A stretch of DNA of 64,000 nt. It comes from Tamarix chinensis (Eukaryota > Streptophyta > Magnoliopsida > Caryophyllales > Tamaricaceae). Numbering within the stretch: position 1 is the stretch's first letter; each line of letters begins with the position of its first letter. Below, piece by piece: positions 1 to 11,135 of this stretch. The notes beneath the pieces were generated by a model, which saw only the letters and a program-made list of their open reading frames with translations, was not told the origin of the DNA and ran no database searches. The DNA lies in contig CM060181.1 of the NCBI GenBank assembly GCA_030549775.1, positions 38,069,063-38,133,062 on the forward strand, read 5' to 3'. The position numbers and the translations under genes are program-made.

Positions 1-1149
1 TTTATGCACCAGTACTACCAGGGTACCTTTGCGTCCTTGGGTTCGTGGTTGAAGGGTACTGAGTAGCTGATATGCACCGGTACGACCGGTGTACCTTTGT
101 GTCCCGGGTTATCGATCTCCCGTTCGAGCAAATAAATATGATTGATATGCCGATTAAAGAAAGGAAAGATACTATTATTAAAAGTGGAATATTAATGAGC
201 CGGGCCCAGTGATTTATGATATTGAGTATCGGTCCACCGGTTATAATAGTGGCCAGGAGCGTTGTGCCCTGGGTGATGATTCTTTATATATCCAGATCCA
301 CCGGTTATAATAGTGGCCAGGAGCGTTGTGCCCTGGATGATGATTCTTTATGTATCCCGGTCCACCGGTTATAATAGTGGCCAGGAGCGTTGTGCCCTGG
401 ATGATGAGTTATATGTATTCCGGTCCACCGACAATAATAGTGGGGGTCCCGAACTCAATAAAACCAGTTATGTATGTGAATAAAATTATGGGAAAGTACA
501 AATTACTTATAGCAGAACAATGGCTTAAGGCCTGATTGTTTTGAGTTTGCATTATGACATGGCTTAAGACCGTAAGTACCGATTGTTCGTAGCGATATAT
601 TGATATGCTATGTGAATGTTAATTATGTGAATTTTATATATGTATGTAGCTTGTTTTCATGTGCTGCATTCCGGGCCTGCTTTTAGGTGGGACTTTAAAG
701 GGTTACTCAGTACCGTAGTACTGAAGGGTTCCATTCGTGGGGCCCCTGCCTATTCAATGGGCAGTGTCCCTTGCAGGTCTTTTCAGGTGCTACTCAAGTG
801 GGCAACGGAAAAGAGAGTAAGGCCTCATCCGGAACTACTAGGGTTTTTCTCTCTCTCTTTGAAATCTCTGGTTTTAAATGTATATGTTGATACTGTAACC
901 ACCATGGGTGGGTTTCATTCTTGTAAACGTTTGGTACGCTACTCTGATTTAAGTATGTTGAAATTCTTGTGGCAAATTGTATTTCATTTTCCTTTAGCCT
1001 TAGCACTTAGTATTGGAACGGTATGAGTGAACCGGTCTGGTACTAAGTGTGGCGGTAATACTCCCAAAATTCACAGTTTATTAATTTGTTTCCGCTAGTT
1101 TTCTTTTAATTAACGAAATTTTTCAGTAGTGAATTTTGGGGGTGTTACA
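1..1149 (+). repeat. 3' part of a plus-strand Gypsy LTR (family A)
   Basis: The stretch ends in a canonical LTR terminus (GGGGGTGTTACA, ending at 1149) and is closely related to 42106-42587 plus 49214-50050. In inverted orientation it also matches 42588-44900. Shared blocks include an eroded repeat around GTACCTTTGTGTCC, the tandem array at 231-450, and the block CTGGTACTAAGTGTGG near 1040. The last ~95 bp (1054-1149) form an imperfect hairpin bounded by TAATACTCCC and GGGGGTGTTA. No primer binding site follows, so this is a 3' or solo LTR whose start lies left of the window. No gene is present. Confidence 0.75.
231..450 (+). repeat. 64-bp minisatellite inside the LTR
   Basis: Units begin at 231, 295, 359 and 422 (periods 64, 64, 63). 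Each opens with G(G/A)TCCACCG followed by a TATA-like TTATAATAGTGG (ACAATAATAGTGG in the last unit) and then GGAGCGTTGTGCCCTGG in complete units. Related arrays with other periods lie at 42364-42500 and 43265-43572. Confidence 0.85.
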
Positions 1150-2620
1150 CAATATGTCTATTCAAGTTTTTATTAATTTTTACTTTTAACCTTATAAAAT
1201 ATACAAGATACACAAATGAAGGATAAATTGATTATAGAGTTAAAGGATAAAGATATGGACATAAATATTAAGGCAATATGAATTTGGGAAACCTCACCTA
1301 TATTCTTATATAAATTCAATAGATATTTTTCTACTCTTCTACATCTGTATCTTTATCTATTTAACCGTATTTTCTTTTATGTCACAAGGATATAATCCAT
1401 CGATTTTTAGGCCGTTTCTACTCCCGCTACTATTGTTATATAGGCACATCCATCTCCACATCACCATTACCACCTCTAGTTGGGTTGGGACCAAATGCAT
1501 TGGGTTGGGTTTGATCCTTCTTAGATTGTTACCTATTTATTTATTTATATTATTTAATTAAATAAAATATTGTATCATAAAATATTCAATTACTTTTATC
1601 TTAACAATTCAATATTTTTAGTACTAATTAGATATTAAACACAATCCATGATATGGGCAGAGGTGGTTGATAAAGTGAATTTTTCCTATATTTTTACCTC
1701 TCATTCCTTTAGCTTTGAGACATCATTTAATCTCTTTTACATATTTTGTTATGGGTTTAGCTTATTATTTGCACTACCGTTTTCTTGAACCTTGTGTTGC
1801 AAGATTTCCCACAAAAACACCAAGACCGAGAGAGAATTGGTTATATTTGGAGCTAAGGACCTAGCAAGGAAAGCTTGGGAGGAGAGTGCATTGACCCAAC
1901 ATGCTTATGAAGATGCATTGAATCTATAAGAGTCAAAAGATATGCCAAGATATCCCTAAGAAGACTCAAAAGGGGAGTGCACCGTTGGCCGCAACCCAGC
2001 TGCACAACTGGGCAACACTCCCATGCGTTTAAAGAAGAAAATAGAATTGCAAGGCCAGATCATGCCAGATCTGCATGGTCGTGCGAAATTCTAAGCTACA
2101 AAGTCAAGGATAAAAATATTGCACGATCGTGAAATATCGGAATTTCTAAATTGTCGAGAGTTGAGAAAATGCACGGCCACGCCATGTAAGGGCCGCACGA
2201 CCGTGCAGCAGCGGTCCTCCCTACGATCTTTGTGCGCGATATGGATAGCGTGATGGGGGAGAGAGAGAGGATGTTTTGGAAGAGTCTGAGACCCCTCATT
2301 ACCGAGTATAGCTTCTTGTAACAACTTGTTCCTTTAGTTTTAATTTTTCAGAAGATTCAATTGTGTATTTTGTGACGGTCGGTTCGAATCAATATTGCAC
2401 TCTTCCGGATTACTGTTATTTCAATCTAATTCTTCTTTTCTTTATCTATTGCATTTTATTGCTCATCATGCTATTTATTTCTTTCATTTTATTTGCAAGT
2501 ATGAGTGAGTAGTCTAAACAATTAAATGATAACAAATGAGACAGTTCATACGAAATTTCACATTCTATAAAAAAACCCTAATTATGACATATATCCTTAC
2601 CCAAAAATGTATTATATCTC
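1150..2620. other. No gene; AT-rich repeat-derived DNA
   Basis: I recognise no coding region. Between 1790 and 2520 the sequence has the texture of an LTR or untranslated region of another Gypsy family. At 2060-2220 there are several copies of a dyad like CACGACCGTGC, a feature also seen inside the LTR at 38120-38330. The boundaries are not resolvable by eye. Confidence 0.3.
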
Positions 2621-3700
2621 TGAGCATGTATAACACCAAGATACCTCCTCTGAGACTATAGGAAAATAACTCAAGAATCAAGGATAATAGATCATTAGAA
2701 CTTAAAAAAAATTAAAGAAATGATAAGGCACATGAGGGTTAAAATGGAGTAGAACCTAAGCAAACCTAATCGCATAAATTGTTAACTAGTCATGTTAGAA
2801 ATTGGTGTCACAAGGGGGTGAGTTGCATGAGATACTCACACAACTAGAGGATTTTGCATAAGATCCTCATGTTGAGGGTTGTGTTGTAGCACGATTTTTT
2901 GGTGTAAATAAGGGAATTACAACTTGAGTTTTTGATGTAGTTATGGTGTGTTTGGCATGAGGTGTGGGTGCTAAAGGAGGTGAGTTGTGTGAACTATATA
3001 CACAACTAAGGCTAAGAAATGTGTAGTTATCATGTTGTGCCTAGTTTTCACCATGAGGTGAGGTAGTATACATAGTGTTATGCTATAAAAAATGGAAAAA
3101 TAAAGAAAATGAAGGACATCGAAGTTAAAAGGAGGAAGAGGGGATCTGGGAGAGTTGTGTGAGTTGTAAAATGAAGTAATAAAATGGAGATGAGAGGTAT
3201 TTATAGCATGAATGGGGGTAATGGGTAAGAAATGTGGAGAAACTTCTAGAGGTGTAAGTTTGCGGCATAATTTGGGCATTTCACATGACACTCATGGCTA
3301 GGAAGGAAAAGGACATGGCATGCTTGTTGGTGTTGTGATTGGGTGGCGAGGCAGGTCCAAGCTAGTGTAGGGGCTAGGAAGGAAGAAATATACATGGTTG
3401 ATTGGGACTAGAGAGAAGGAAAAGAAAAGAATAAAAAAAATGAGAAAGAGAATAGTAAAGGAGGAAAGAAAAAGGGAAAAGGAAAAAGAATTTAGGGTTA
3501 GGTTTTTAAATATGCATGAATTTAAGATTAAGGAATTTAGGTAAAATTAATTTATCAATCATCCAGGATTATGCTTAGAATTAGGTTTAAATTTATAATT
3601 AAGAAATTAGGGTAAGATAAAAAAAAATTCCTTAAGATTAGGATTAGGTTAAAATATTGATTACTCAGGATTATGGTTAGATAAAATTTGAGGTATTACA
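2620..3700 (-). repeat. 3' LTR fragment of a minus-strand Gypsy element
   Basis: Read on the minus strand the LTR starts at 3700 with TGTAATACCTCAAATTTTAT, like the other LTR starts in this window. It then shows the family's pyrimidine-rich stretch (purine-rich on the plus strand, about 3410-3490). A polypurine tract lies directly outside it. The far boundary, somewhere around 2.6-2.76 kb, is uncertain. Confidence 0.6.
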
Positions 3701-3715
3701 TCACTATCCCCTAAA
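3701..3715 (-). promoter_or_regulatory. Polypurine tract (plus-strand DNA primer)
   Basis: On the minus strand this reads TTTAGGGGATAGTGA and abuts the LTR start at 3700. The same AGGGGG(G)TAGTG motif precedes the LTR starts at 7540 and 47595, and a degenerate version precedes 48519. In LTR retrotransposons this tract primes plus-strand synthesis. Confidence 0.65.
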
Positions 3716-5177
3716 GAGTCTTCATCCCCAAATTCAATAAATTAAGGTTGGAGAAGAAGAGAAAAAAAATATGTAATAAAAAGTGATATTTTTGGTAAAG
3801 TCTATAGAAGTTGATATTACACTATGGGATACTACCCATTTAAAACTGGAAGAACCCTAAAACCTAACACACCCATAATAAAGAGTTTTGGATGTGTCTC
3901 ACATGTCATTCTTTATATCCTAGGTCGCTTCATCTAATCCGTGACGACCCTATATAATCTTCAAAAGTGGAGCTAAGATCATGTAGGTTTGTCCTACCTT
4001 AGTGTCAAGAATCTACAAGGGTACCTCTTTATAAGAAAATGAATCATCCAACTCAATCTCATTTGATATGATCACATGGGAAGGATTTACAACATATATC
4101 TTTCAAAAGGATGAAGAGCATAAGGGTTAAGGGGTTACAAAGATGGGAGAAATGATCAATGAAGCAAAATTGGGTAAGGATAAACATGGAGTGAGAAGAA
4201 CTAGAGGTGGTCTATAATGCTACAAGGTAAACACTATAAGGAATCAAAGTTTACATGTTAGGGTACTAGTATCATAAAAGATGTCTCCAATGAGGTTAAA
4301 AGTTTACAAAAAACCCTAAATTCAAGATTAATGGAGACAAATGTTGATAAGGTAAGGACCTAGAATGGAAAAAAACACAACAAAATGTTAAACTATAAAC
4401 CTTAATCCAAAATGAGTCCAAGCTAAAGATAAAATTAAAAAAAGGGGGGCAAGTGACACGTCCATGTGTAATGCATACATGAAAAGAAGACTTAATTGCT
4501 CCTAAACAATCTTATCCTCGTTGACTTGACAACTAGTATAGCTACACTCTATGAATGACTCTTATGAATCATGTTTAAAAGTATGGTACTACATGTGTAT
4601 CTAAGGTGGGGAGTCCTAGAAGAAAATATCTCAGTGTTGAACATCTTCATGACACTAAAGGATAGACTTCTATCCATGCAAAATTGACTCTCAAGGCTTA
4701 CTTAAATTCTTAACACATCATCAATGCTTCGTGAAGTGTGTAAAGACCCTTCTCATGTTCAAAGAACAAAAACTTTGAGTGTATGATATATATTCTACTC
4801 TTGATTAACCGTAACTAGGTGCAAAGGTGGTATATCCAAATATTCATGCCTATATCCTCCATGCAACGTCTCCTAGAGATACTAAGGGGTTCCAAATCCC
4901 AAATGGAGACTATGTTAGTAGGCTCACAAAGATTCATGATACATTAGGTACACGAAGTTAATTATTTATGAGTTAAAATAATGAAATCATATTGGAAAAA
5001 ATCCTAACTCACAAATACCATAAGATTAAATCCTATATAATAAGACCACTTAAGCTACCTATTTCCCAATTCCTCACAATTTTAATCCAAATTTAAAATA
5101 TACTAAAATTTTTTTAAAATCTTTAGGATCATAAAAAATTGAGTCTCTAACTATAACAAATTTCTCAAAATCTAAAA

Positions 5178-5189
5178 GCTTTGATACCA
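5178..5189 (-). promoter_or_regulatory. Primer binding site, tRNA-iMet type
   Basis: The minus strand reads TGGTATCAAAGC, one base away from the TGGTATCAGAGC complementary to the 3' end of initiator tRNA-Met. It lies a few bases from the LTR end that starts at 5193. Confidence 0.75.
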
Positions 5190-5192
5190 ACT

Positions 5193-6170
5193 TGTAACAC
5201 CATAAAATTTACTACTAAAAAAATTATTTTGGTGGGAGCATAATAAAATATAGTTGGGTATTACTGGCATACTTGAAATAATTCATGCTTAATATATCAT
5301 CCTTATATTGAGTAAAAGGTAAAATATTGAACACTTAAAACATGATAAAGTAGAGAGTGAGAGAGCTTAATAAACTTAGATAAGAGTTTGGATGTTAATT
5401 CTAATTACAACACCTAAAATACATCAAAAGGGATATATTGGAGCTAAGAGTACTTAAAAATATCTGAATCAAAGCTATAAATAAGATAACTTGACTTTAT
5501 GTCCCAAACCTTAAAGGCATAGTCACTCCTCCCCACACAAAGCATCATAAGCAATAAATTCATCCAAGGGGTCCCCATCAATTTACATAAAATCATTTAG
5601 GTTGTCTTCTCAAGGGAATGAGCGGCACCCATAATAAGGATGATTAGTACGTTATATATTAGGTAAAGTAACAATACAATCATGGATGAAGGGAATGCAT
5701 AACAATTGATACCAAGGAGGAAAGATGATTTTTGCATAAAAATCGTCTCATGAGGTGAATCTAGAGAGGAACTAAAAGATCTCCATAGCATGTATGATTA
5801 TAAATCATTTGTTTATTAGGTTGAGTTTAGGAACCCTACTAATTAACAACTGGTGGAAATGTATCAACAATAGATAACCTAATTTGGGTTTGGGGATCTT
5901 GAGATAAGGATGAGCGTTCTCTCAATCAAACCAACCATCTTCGATGAGATTTGATCTAGTCAATTAGGCGATGTCATGCTCAAGTGGATCAAGTGGGCTA
6001 TATCATAGGGAAGAGCGGTGGGTTTTGGATTTTTGAAGATGTTAGTATCTGTTTCTAAGGAATATGATGTGTTATATAGACTTATAGGGAGCTTAAGAGG
6101 AGGATTATGACGGAGCATCATTGTGTGACTTATTCGGTCCATCTTGGAGGGGATAATTTATACAAGGACT
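5193..6170 (-). repeat. 5' LTR (3' part) of the minus-strand element
   Basis: It begins at the PBS with the conserved LTR terminus (TGTAACACCATAAAATTTAC on the plus strand). It carries the family block GGGAATGAG..GCACCCATAA near 5615, matched at 35870 in another LTR. It is cut off near 6170, where a plus-strand integrase remnant begins, so the 5' part of the LTR is missing. Confidence 0.6.
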
Positions 6171-7400
6171 TAAAGTAGATATATTGGTGGCCCTTTATCA
6201 AATGGAAGACTACATACTTTATAGCCAGGTGTTTGATTTGTTAAAAGGACAAGGTCAAACACAAGCATCTGGTATGGTTAGCTTAGCCTTTGGAGGTCCC
6301 TGAGTGGAAATGGGATAGCATGTTGAAGGATTTCATAGTTGGATTATCAAAGATCCATAGTGATTTAGATGTGTTCTAGGTGGTAATTGAGTGATTGGCT
6401 AAGTTAGTAGTATTCATACCCATGAAGTCAACTTGGAGTATAGGGTAGAGGCCTAATGCCTATAAGAAGCATGTAGTGTGGTACCATGGGGTACCAAAAG
6501 ACAATGTGTAGGACTAAGATTCTACATTCTTATCACACTTTTGAAAAAAGTTGCAAGAAACTTTTGGGAACAATTGGAGATGAGTACTACTTTCCATCTA
6601 GTTATAAATATATTGACTGAGCGTACTATTCAGACATTGGAGCATATTTTTTAAGGGTCTATACTTGAGTTTCAAGGGATTTGGGAGGATCATGTGGACT
6701 TGGTAGAATTATCCTATAACAACAATCATCATGAGAGCATAAAGAAGGGCCATTTCGAGGAACTTTATGGATGTAAGTGCCATAGTCCCTTATGTTGGAG
6801 CAACTTAGGTGAGATAGTTGTGTTGGTACTTGTGATGGTAGAGGACACTGCTAAGTAGATTAGGCTAATTCTATATTGGATGAAGGTTGTCTAAGATAGT
6901 AAGAAGAGTCATGCAGATCTATGAAGGAGGGAAGATGTGTCTGAGGTGGGTGACCAAGTTCTTATGAAGGTTTCACCCACATAGGGAGTGAAGCATTATG
7001 GTTGGAAGGATAAATTTAACCCGAGGTATATTAGGCTATGTGAGATTTTGGATTGAGTTGGAGAGGTTGCATACTATCTCACCATATCCGTTAAGCTTTC
7101 ACATGTGCATAAATTTTCCACATCCTTAGTTGAAAAGGTATGTGGTAGATCCATCACACATCATTTAGTGAGAGACGATAGTGCTCAATGATGCATTTTC
7201 TTATGAGGAACGACCACTAAGGATCTTGGATACCAAGACCTGAGAGATGTGTTTGAATGTCGTTGCACTAGTAAAGGTCTTATAGCCATGCCATGGATCT
7301 AAGGAAGTCATTTGGGAGTCTATGGAGGAGATCAAGACAAAGTATCTAAAGTTGTTTATGTAGGTGTGTTGGGCAAGTAATGCCATCTCTTTTAAGGGGG
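6170..7400 (+). pseudogene. Ty3/Gypsy integrase and polyprotein C-terminus, decayed
   Basis: Plus-strand translation gives an unmistakable but broken Gypsy integrase. A YWWP-like WWPFIKWKT near 6190 is followed by an ARCLIC-type zinc-binding remnant. Then come EVPEWKWDSM..DFIVGLSKIHSD, the ERTIQTLEHI block near 6620, LVELSYNNNHHES near 6700, and the tail KFNPRY near 7010 and AFSYEERPLRILDTKT near 7195. There are many in-frame stops and frameshifts, so no protein is made. Integrase normally inserts the cDNA. This is the 3' end of an element whose 3' LTR starts at 7540; the 5' part is replaced by an LTR of opposite orientation. Confidence 0.8.
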
Positions 7401-7526
7401 TAATATCCTTCCCTCATGTACTAACCCTTAGTTGTTATTTTCATTTTAGTTGATGGATTATGGTTTTGTTTTGTTTTGAGCTTACAACAACATTTATTTT
7501 ATGGACTTATGGATGAAGTCTTTTTT

Positions 7527-7538
7527 AAGGGGGTAGTG
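7527..7538 (+). promoter_or_regulatory. Polypurine tract
   Basis: AAGGGGGTAGTG lies immediately before the LTR start at about 7540 and downstream of the pol remnant. Confidence 0.7.
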
Positions 7539-7539
7539 C

Positions 7540-8450
7540 TATCAAACCCCATTCTATACTCCTTCAAAATATGTTTAAATTTATGATGATATAAAATAAA
7601 TTAGTTGCGGTTTAAAAGGGTTTGAAATTATAATAAAAATTTTCATTTTAGGCGTACCAATCAACTGGTATGCTCAGATATTAACAAATTTATTCTTGAT
7701 GGACCAATCAATAGGTTTACTCAGACTGATAGACTTGTTATCTTGCTATTTCATATCCTTTTCTAATTTTGATTCAAATCTCTTTCTAATATTTATGAAG
7801 AAATTTAATTAGAATTCATTTGTACTTTTGAACACATTTTGGTGCTTTGTGATTATTTTTACATTATTTAGATCATTCTATGATCTTATTTAGTTAAGTT
7901 TTCCCAAAATTTACTTTTTGAGGCATACCTCACCTTCTCTTTTCTCCTTCACTTTACTTTCTCTCTTCTGGTAGCTAGGCTATGTGTTTGACATCTTGCA
8001 TATCCTTCCTAAATTACTAACCTTCTACAATTCTTCCTTCTTTGACTACACTCAACCTCCTTTACTCCATCATGTTTTTTCTTACACCTTAGTTGCCTAA
8101 AATGAACCATACCAATCTTGTCTCTCTCCCTCTTGTGGATTTCAAACAGCTCTATTTCCTACGCACTCTGTTCCTAATTCATTTTTATTTCTTACCTGCT
8201 ATTCCTACACTCTTCTCCCATTTTCCCTCTGTTGAGAAAATATAGAGTTTTCTCTTATTTTCTCCCCTCGGTTGAGTTATTATTGCACTTTTCTTCTTCT
8301 AATCTTAGCTTGAGTTCTCCCTTATTTCTCTTAATAAAGGAATGATTAAGGTTTGAGAAAGGTTGAAGATACTAGCTTTATTGTCCTTAAAATTTTATTT
8401 CTTCTTGTTGACTACTTAGCAAAATAGCCTATATGTTATAATTTTTCTTT
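7540..8450 (+). repeat. Start of a plus-strand LTR (family B), truncated
   Basis: It follows the PPT and aligns by eye with 31498-32480. Shared features are a CAATCAACTGGT-type dyad, the ATTTATGAA..TTATTTAGATCATT block, and then a pyrimidine-rich stretch at 7930-8330. Similarity fades after about 8450 and no LTR end is visible. Confidence 0.6.
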
Positions 8451-8509
8451 TACATAATCTAATTGAGCTTTTAAGCCTATTTTTCTTAATATTTAACCTA
8501 CATACATAG

Positions 8510-8645
8510 CACTTGTTTGAATTTACTTATAAAAAGTAATTATCTATGATAATTACTTATTTTGGAAACATTTTAACCTAATTTTTTTAAAAAAATAAGT
8601 AATTATCATAGATAATTAGTTTTTGTAAGGAGATCCAAACAAGTG
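8510..8645. mobile_element. 136-bp palindromic MITE
   Basis: The element runs from CACTTGTTTGAATTTACTTA to the inverse copy ending GATCCAAACAAGTG. Its inverted arms are about 50 bp and share TAATTATCTATGATAATTAC. CATAG flanks both sides (8505-8509 and 8646-8650) as a 5-bp target duplication; a 3-bp ATA duplication is also possible if the terminal G/C pair belongs to the element. It has no coding capacity. The superfamily is not certain. Confidence 0.75.
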
Positions 8646-8650
8646 CATAG

Positions 8651-9640
8651 TTGATTATCTATATCCTATCATGTCCCTTAGTCTATGGATTGTGGAGCAT
8701 AAATTGGTAATAAGTTATTGATGTGGTTAAAACTCTAAGCATAAGGGTGTGCTAGTGTTTTTTGGTGAGTAATGAGTTGTATTATTCCAAAAAAAAAAAC
8801 ACTTGAGGTATCAATGTGCAAAGAAATGGATGGATCGCATAACCATTAACTACGTGTGCTGGATAAGATGGAGCATAAAATGCAACTATCCAGTGAAGCA
8901 TACTCGAGTTACAAAAAAGATAGCATTATGGTATCTACTGTTAGTGTAGGAAATGATGGTTAGAAGTAGAAAATCCATTAGAAAAAATGTGAAGTTTAAG
9001 AATCATAAAGAGTTGGATTTTGGAATTTGTGTGTTTCACTAGTGATAAACATTGCACCACAATCCTACAATTTATCATACCTTCAAACCTAGTCTCATAA
9101 CAACCAAATAAAATACCTTTTGATTTTTGTGTGCCTTAGATTATTAGTAGTAGTGAATAGAGAGCAGTGGCAAGCTTATGGGTGATCATTATCATCAATA
9201 GAATTTTTAATAGTAAATATAAACCCGAGACACATGAGAATAGAGTGTTCCTAGATGTCTAAAGCGAGGATCTCTTGGCATAATTCTTCACATTTGTTCC
9301 TATTGTTGACTTAAAAACTAGATTAGGATGGTGACTTGGTTTTTTGATGTATGTGACCTAAAATGAGTTTGGAATGTTTTTTTTTTGCACATTTACTTTT
9401 ACTATTTTGAGTCCCAATGAAATGTGTGTATTTGGTATGTCAATTATCGATTATATCTTATTATTTAGTGGAAGGGGGATCCTATGTTACTTGATAATTG
9501 GGACCTCGTACTTTTTGTGGTTGTGTTTCTTGGGAGAAAGCAGCAGTTAAGGATGGGAGTATTTTATATATGCATATTTTATGGTATTTTTTTATGTATG
9601 ATAATTTTATTCTTTTCCTCAAATTTTCTTTATTAGCCTA
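8651..9640. other. No gene recognised
   Basis: AT-rich DNA with no open frame of substance and no repeat I can assign. A short poly(A) run lies at 8790-8801. Confidence 0.3.
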
Positions 9641-11135
9641 ATTTTGTAGAAAATGATGAAATTAAGAAATTTTTGGCCAAAAACTAAGGAAAAAGAGTAT
9701 AATAGGAGGAGCATAGCTATGAGTCAAGAGAATTTGGATGCGCCATCTTGAAAGATCAAGAGAATTCATGTGTAGAAAAATCAAAATGAGGCAATGAAGG
9801 AGCAAGAAATATGGGTGCCTCATACTTATGGAATTATGGACCATATTTTTCGGTTTTCCTTCCCACATGCTTTATTAACTTATCTCATGTGCATATATTT
9901 AGAGAAAAAATATGGATACTCCATATTTACTAAAGACCATATTTTTGGTAAGTTTTGGATTTATATTACATGGTGTTCTACCTATATATACGAGGTATGT
10001 TAAGTCAAGTGAGATAATGGAGACAATTGTTGTCAACCTTTTAGATTTGTTTTTGTTCTTTTGCTACATTTAATTCATTCATTTGTTGCATTTTAATCAA
10101 AATATTGAAGATCACACAGTGTTTTCATTGTTGCAATATCCTAAGACCTTTCCTTCCTTCATTTTGTTCAATTATTTCACACTTTTTACTTCATTTAATG
10201 TAATTCTTATTCTTTGTTTATTCAATTGAATTTTTTGATTCTATATAGTTTAATTCAACCTTTCTTACTTCATTCACCTATTTCAATTAAAGTTATGATT
10301 TATATATGTTTAGAGCTTGTGTTTTCATTTTCTATTAATATGCTAGGCTAGATTAATAGAAGGTAGGAGGATATTTGAAAGCAACGGAATAATTAATCAT
10401 GAGATGTAACGTGGAGTTAATTGTTATGTGTATGTTATTTAGACTAACAAACCAATGTTAATGATCACTGATCTAATATTAGAACTTTATAATCTACATT
10501 GGTCACTTGATTAATTTAAGTATTAATTAGATGTTAGGATAGTATACTTATTCCGTAATTATTAAGGTATACATCGACAAGTATTAAATAAGTCAATTAA
10601 TTTTAAAAAATAAAGATATTAATTTAATATAGTTTATTAATCTTTATAACTACATAATTTGAGCTAATCGTAATTATAGTTATAATTAGTTGCTCATTAA
10701 TCATTAATGTTACCATTAATTGAATCTAGAGATCTTGTTCTAGGCTATTAATTGATTAGACAGTAAATCATAAGCAAAACTTAGTTTATTTTCATAAGGG
10801 GATATTAGAAAGCGGATACATGAAAGCTTCTGTAAATTAACATAGTGAATACTAGATGACCATATTATTCGATGATCGATTAAAATTTCTATGTTGAATA
10901 TGTCCTCTAACCCTTACTATCATGCCATTATTATTCGGTTATTCTATTAATTGTTAGTTTCTCCTCTTCATTATTAGTCATTATTTTTTCATAATTAAAC
11001 AACCAAAAAATTAATTTGATAAAAAAAAATCTATGAATTAAATTACAACCTCTATGGGATTAATCCCTAGTCAATATTTACTACTTATTTGTGTGTTTAG
11101 GATATAATTTAGAATGTCTACAACAACATACCTTT
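9641..11135 (+). repeat. Possible LTR of another retroelement family
   Basis: The stretch has LTR-like texture: a TATA-like CCTATATATACGAGG near 9982, then long T-rich leader sequence. It ends in a block resembling U5 ends of other plant retrotransposons (ACCTCTATGGGATTAATCCC near 11048). I cannot define the termini or find a PBS, so this is a weak call. Confidence 0.3.

Larger units (their letters stand above)
3701..5192 (-). pseudogene. Internal region of a deleted Gypsy element (pol 3' remnant)
   Basis: This is the ~1.5-kb internal domain between PPT and PBS of a minus-strand element, far too short for a full gag-pol. Around 4060-3890 the minus strand still translates as the end of a Gypsy polyprotein (DDSFSYKEVPL, ILDTKV, GRHGLDEAT, DIKNDM), interrupted by several stops. 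That matches the plus-strand remnant near 7190-7390 (AFSYEERPLRILDTKT). The rest has no recognisable coding sequence. It is a non-autonomous, long-dead deletion derivative. Confidence 0.6.
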
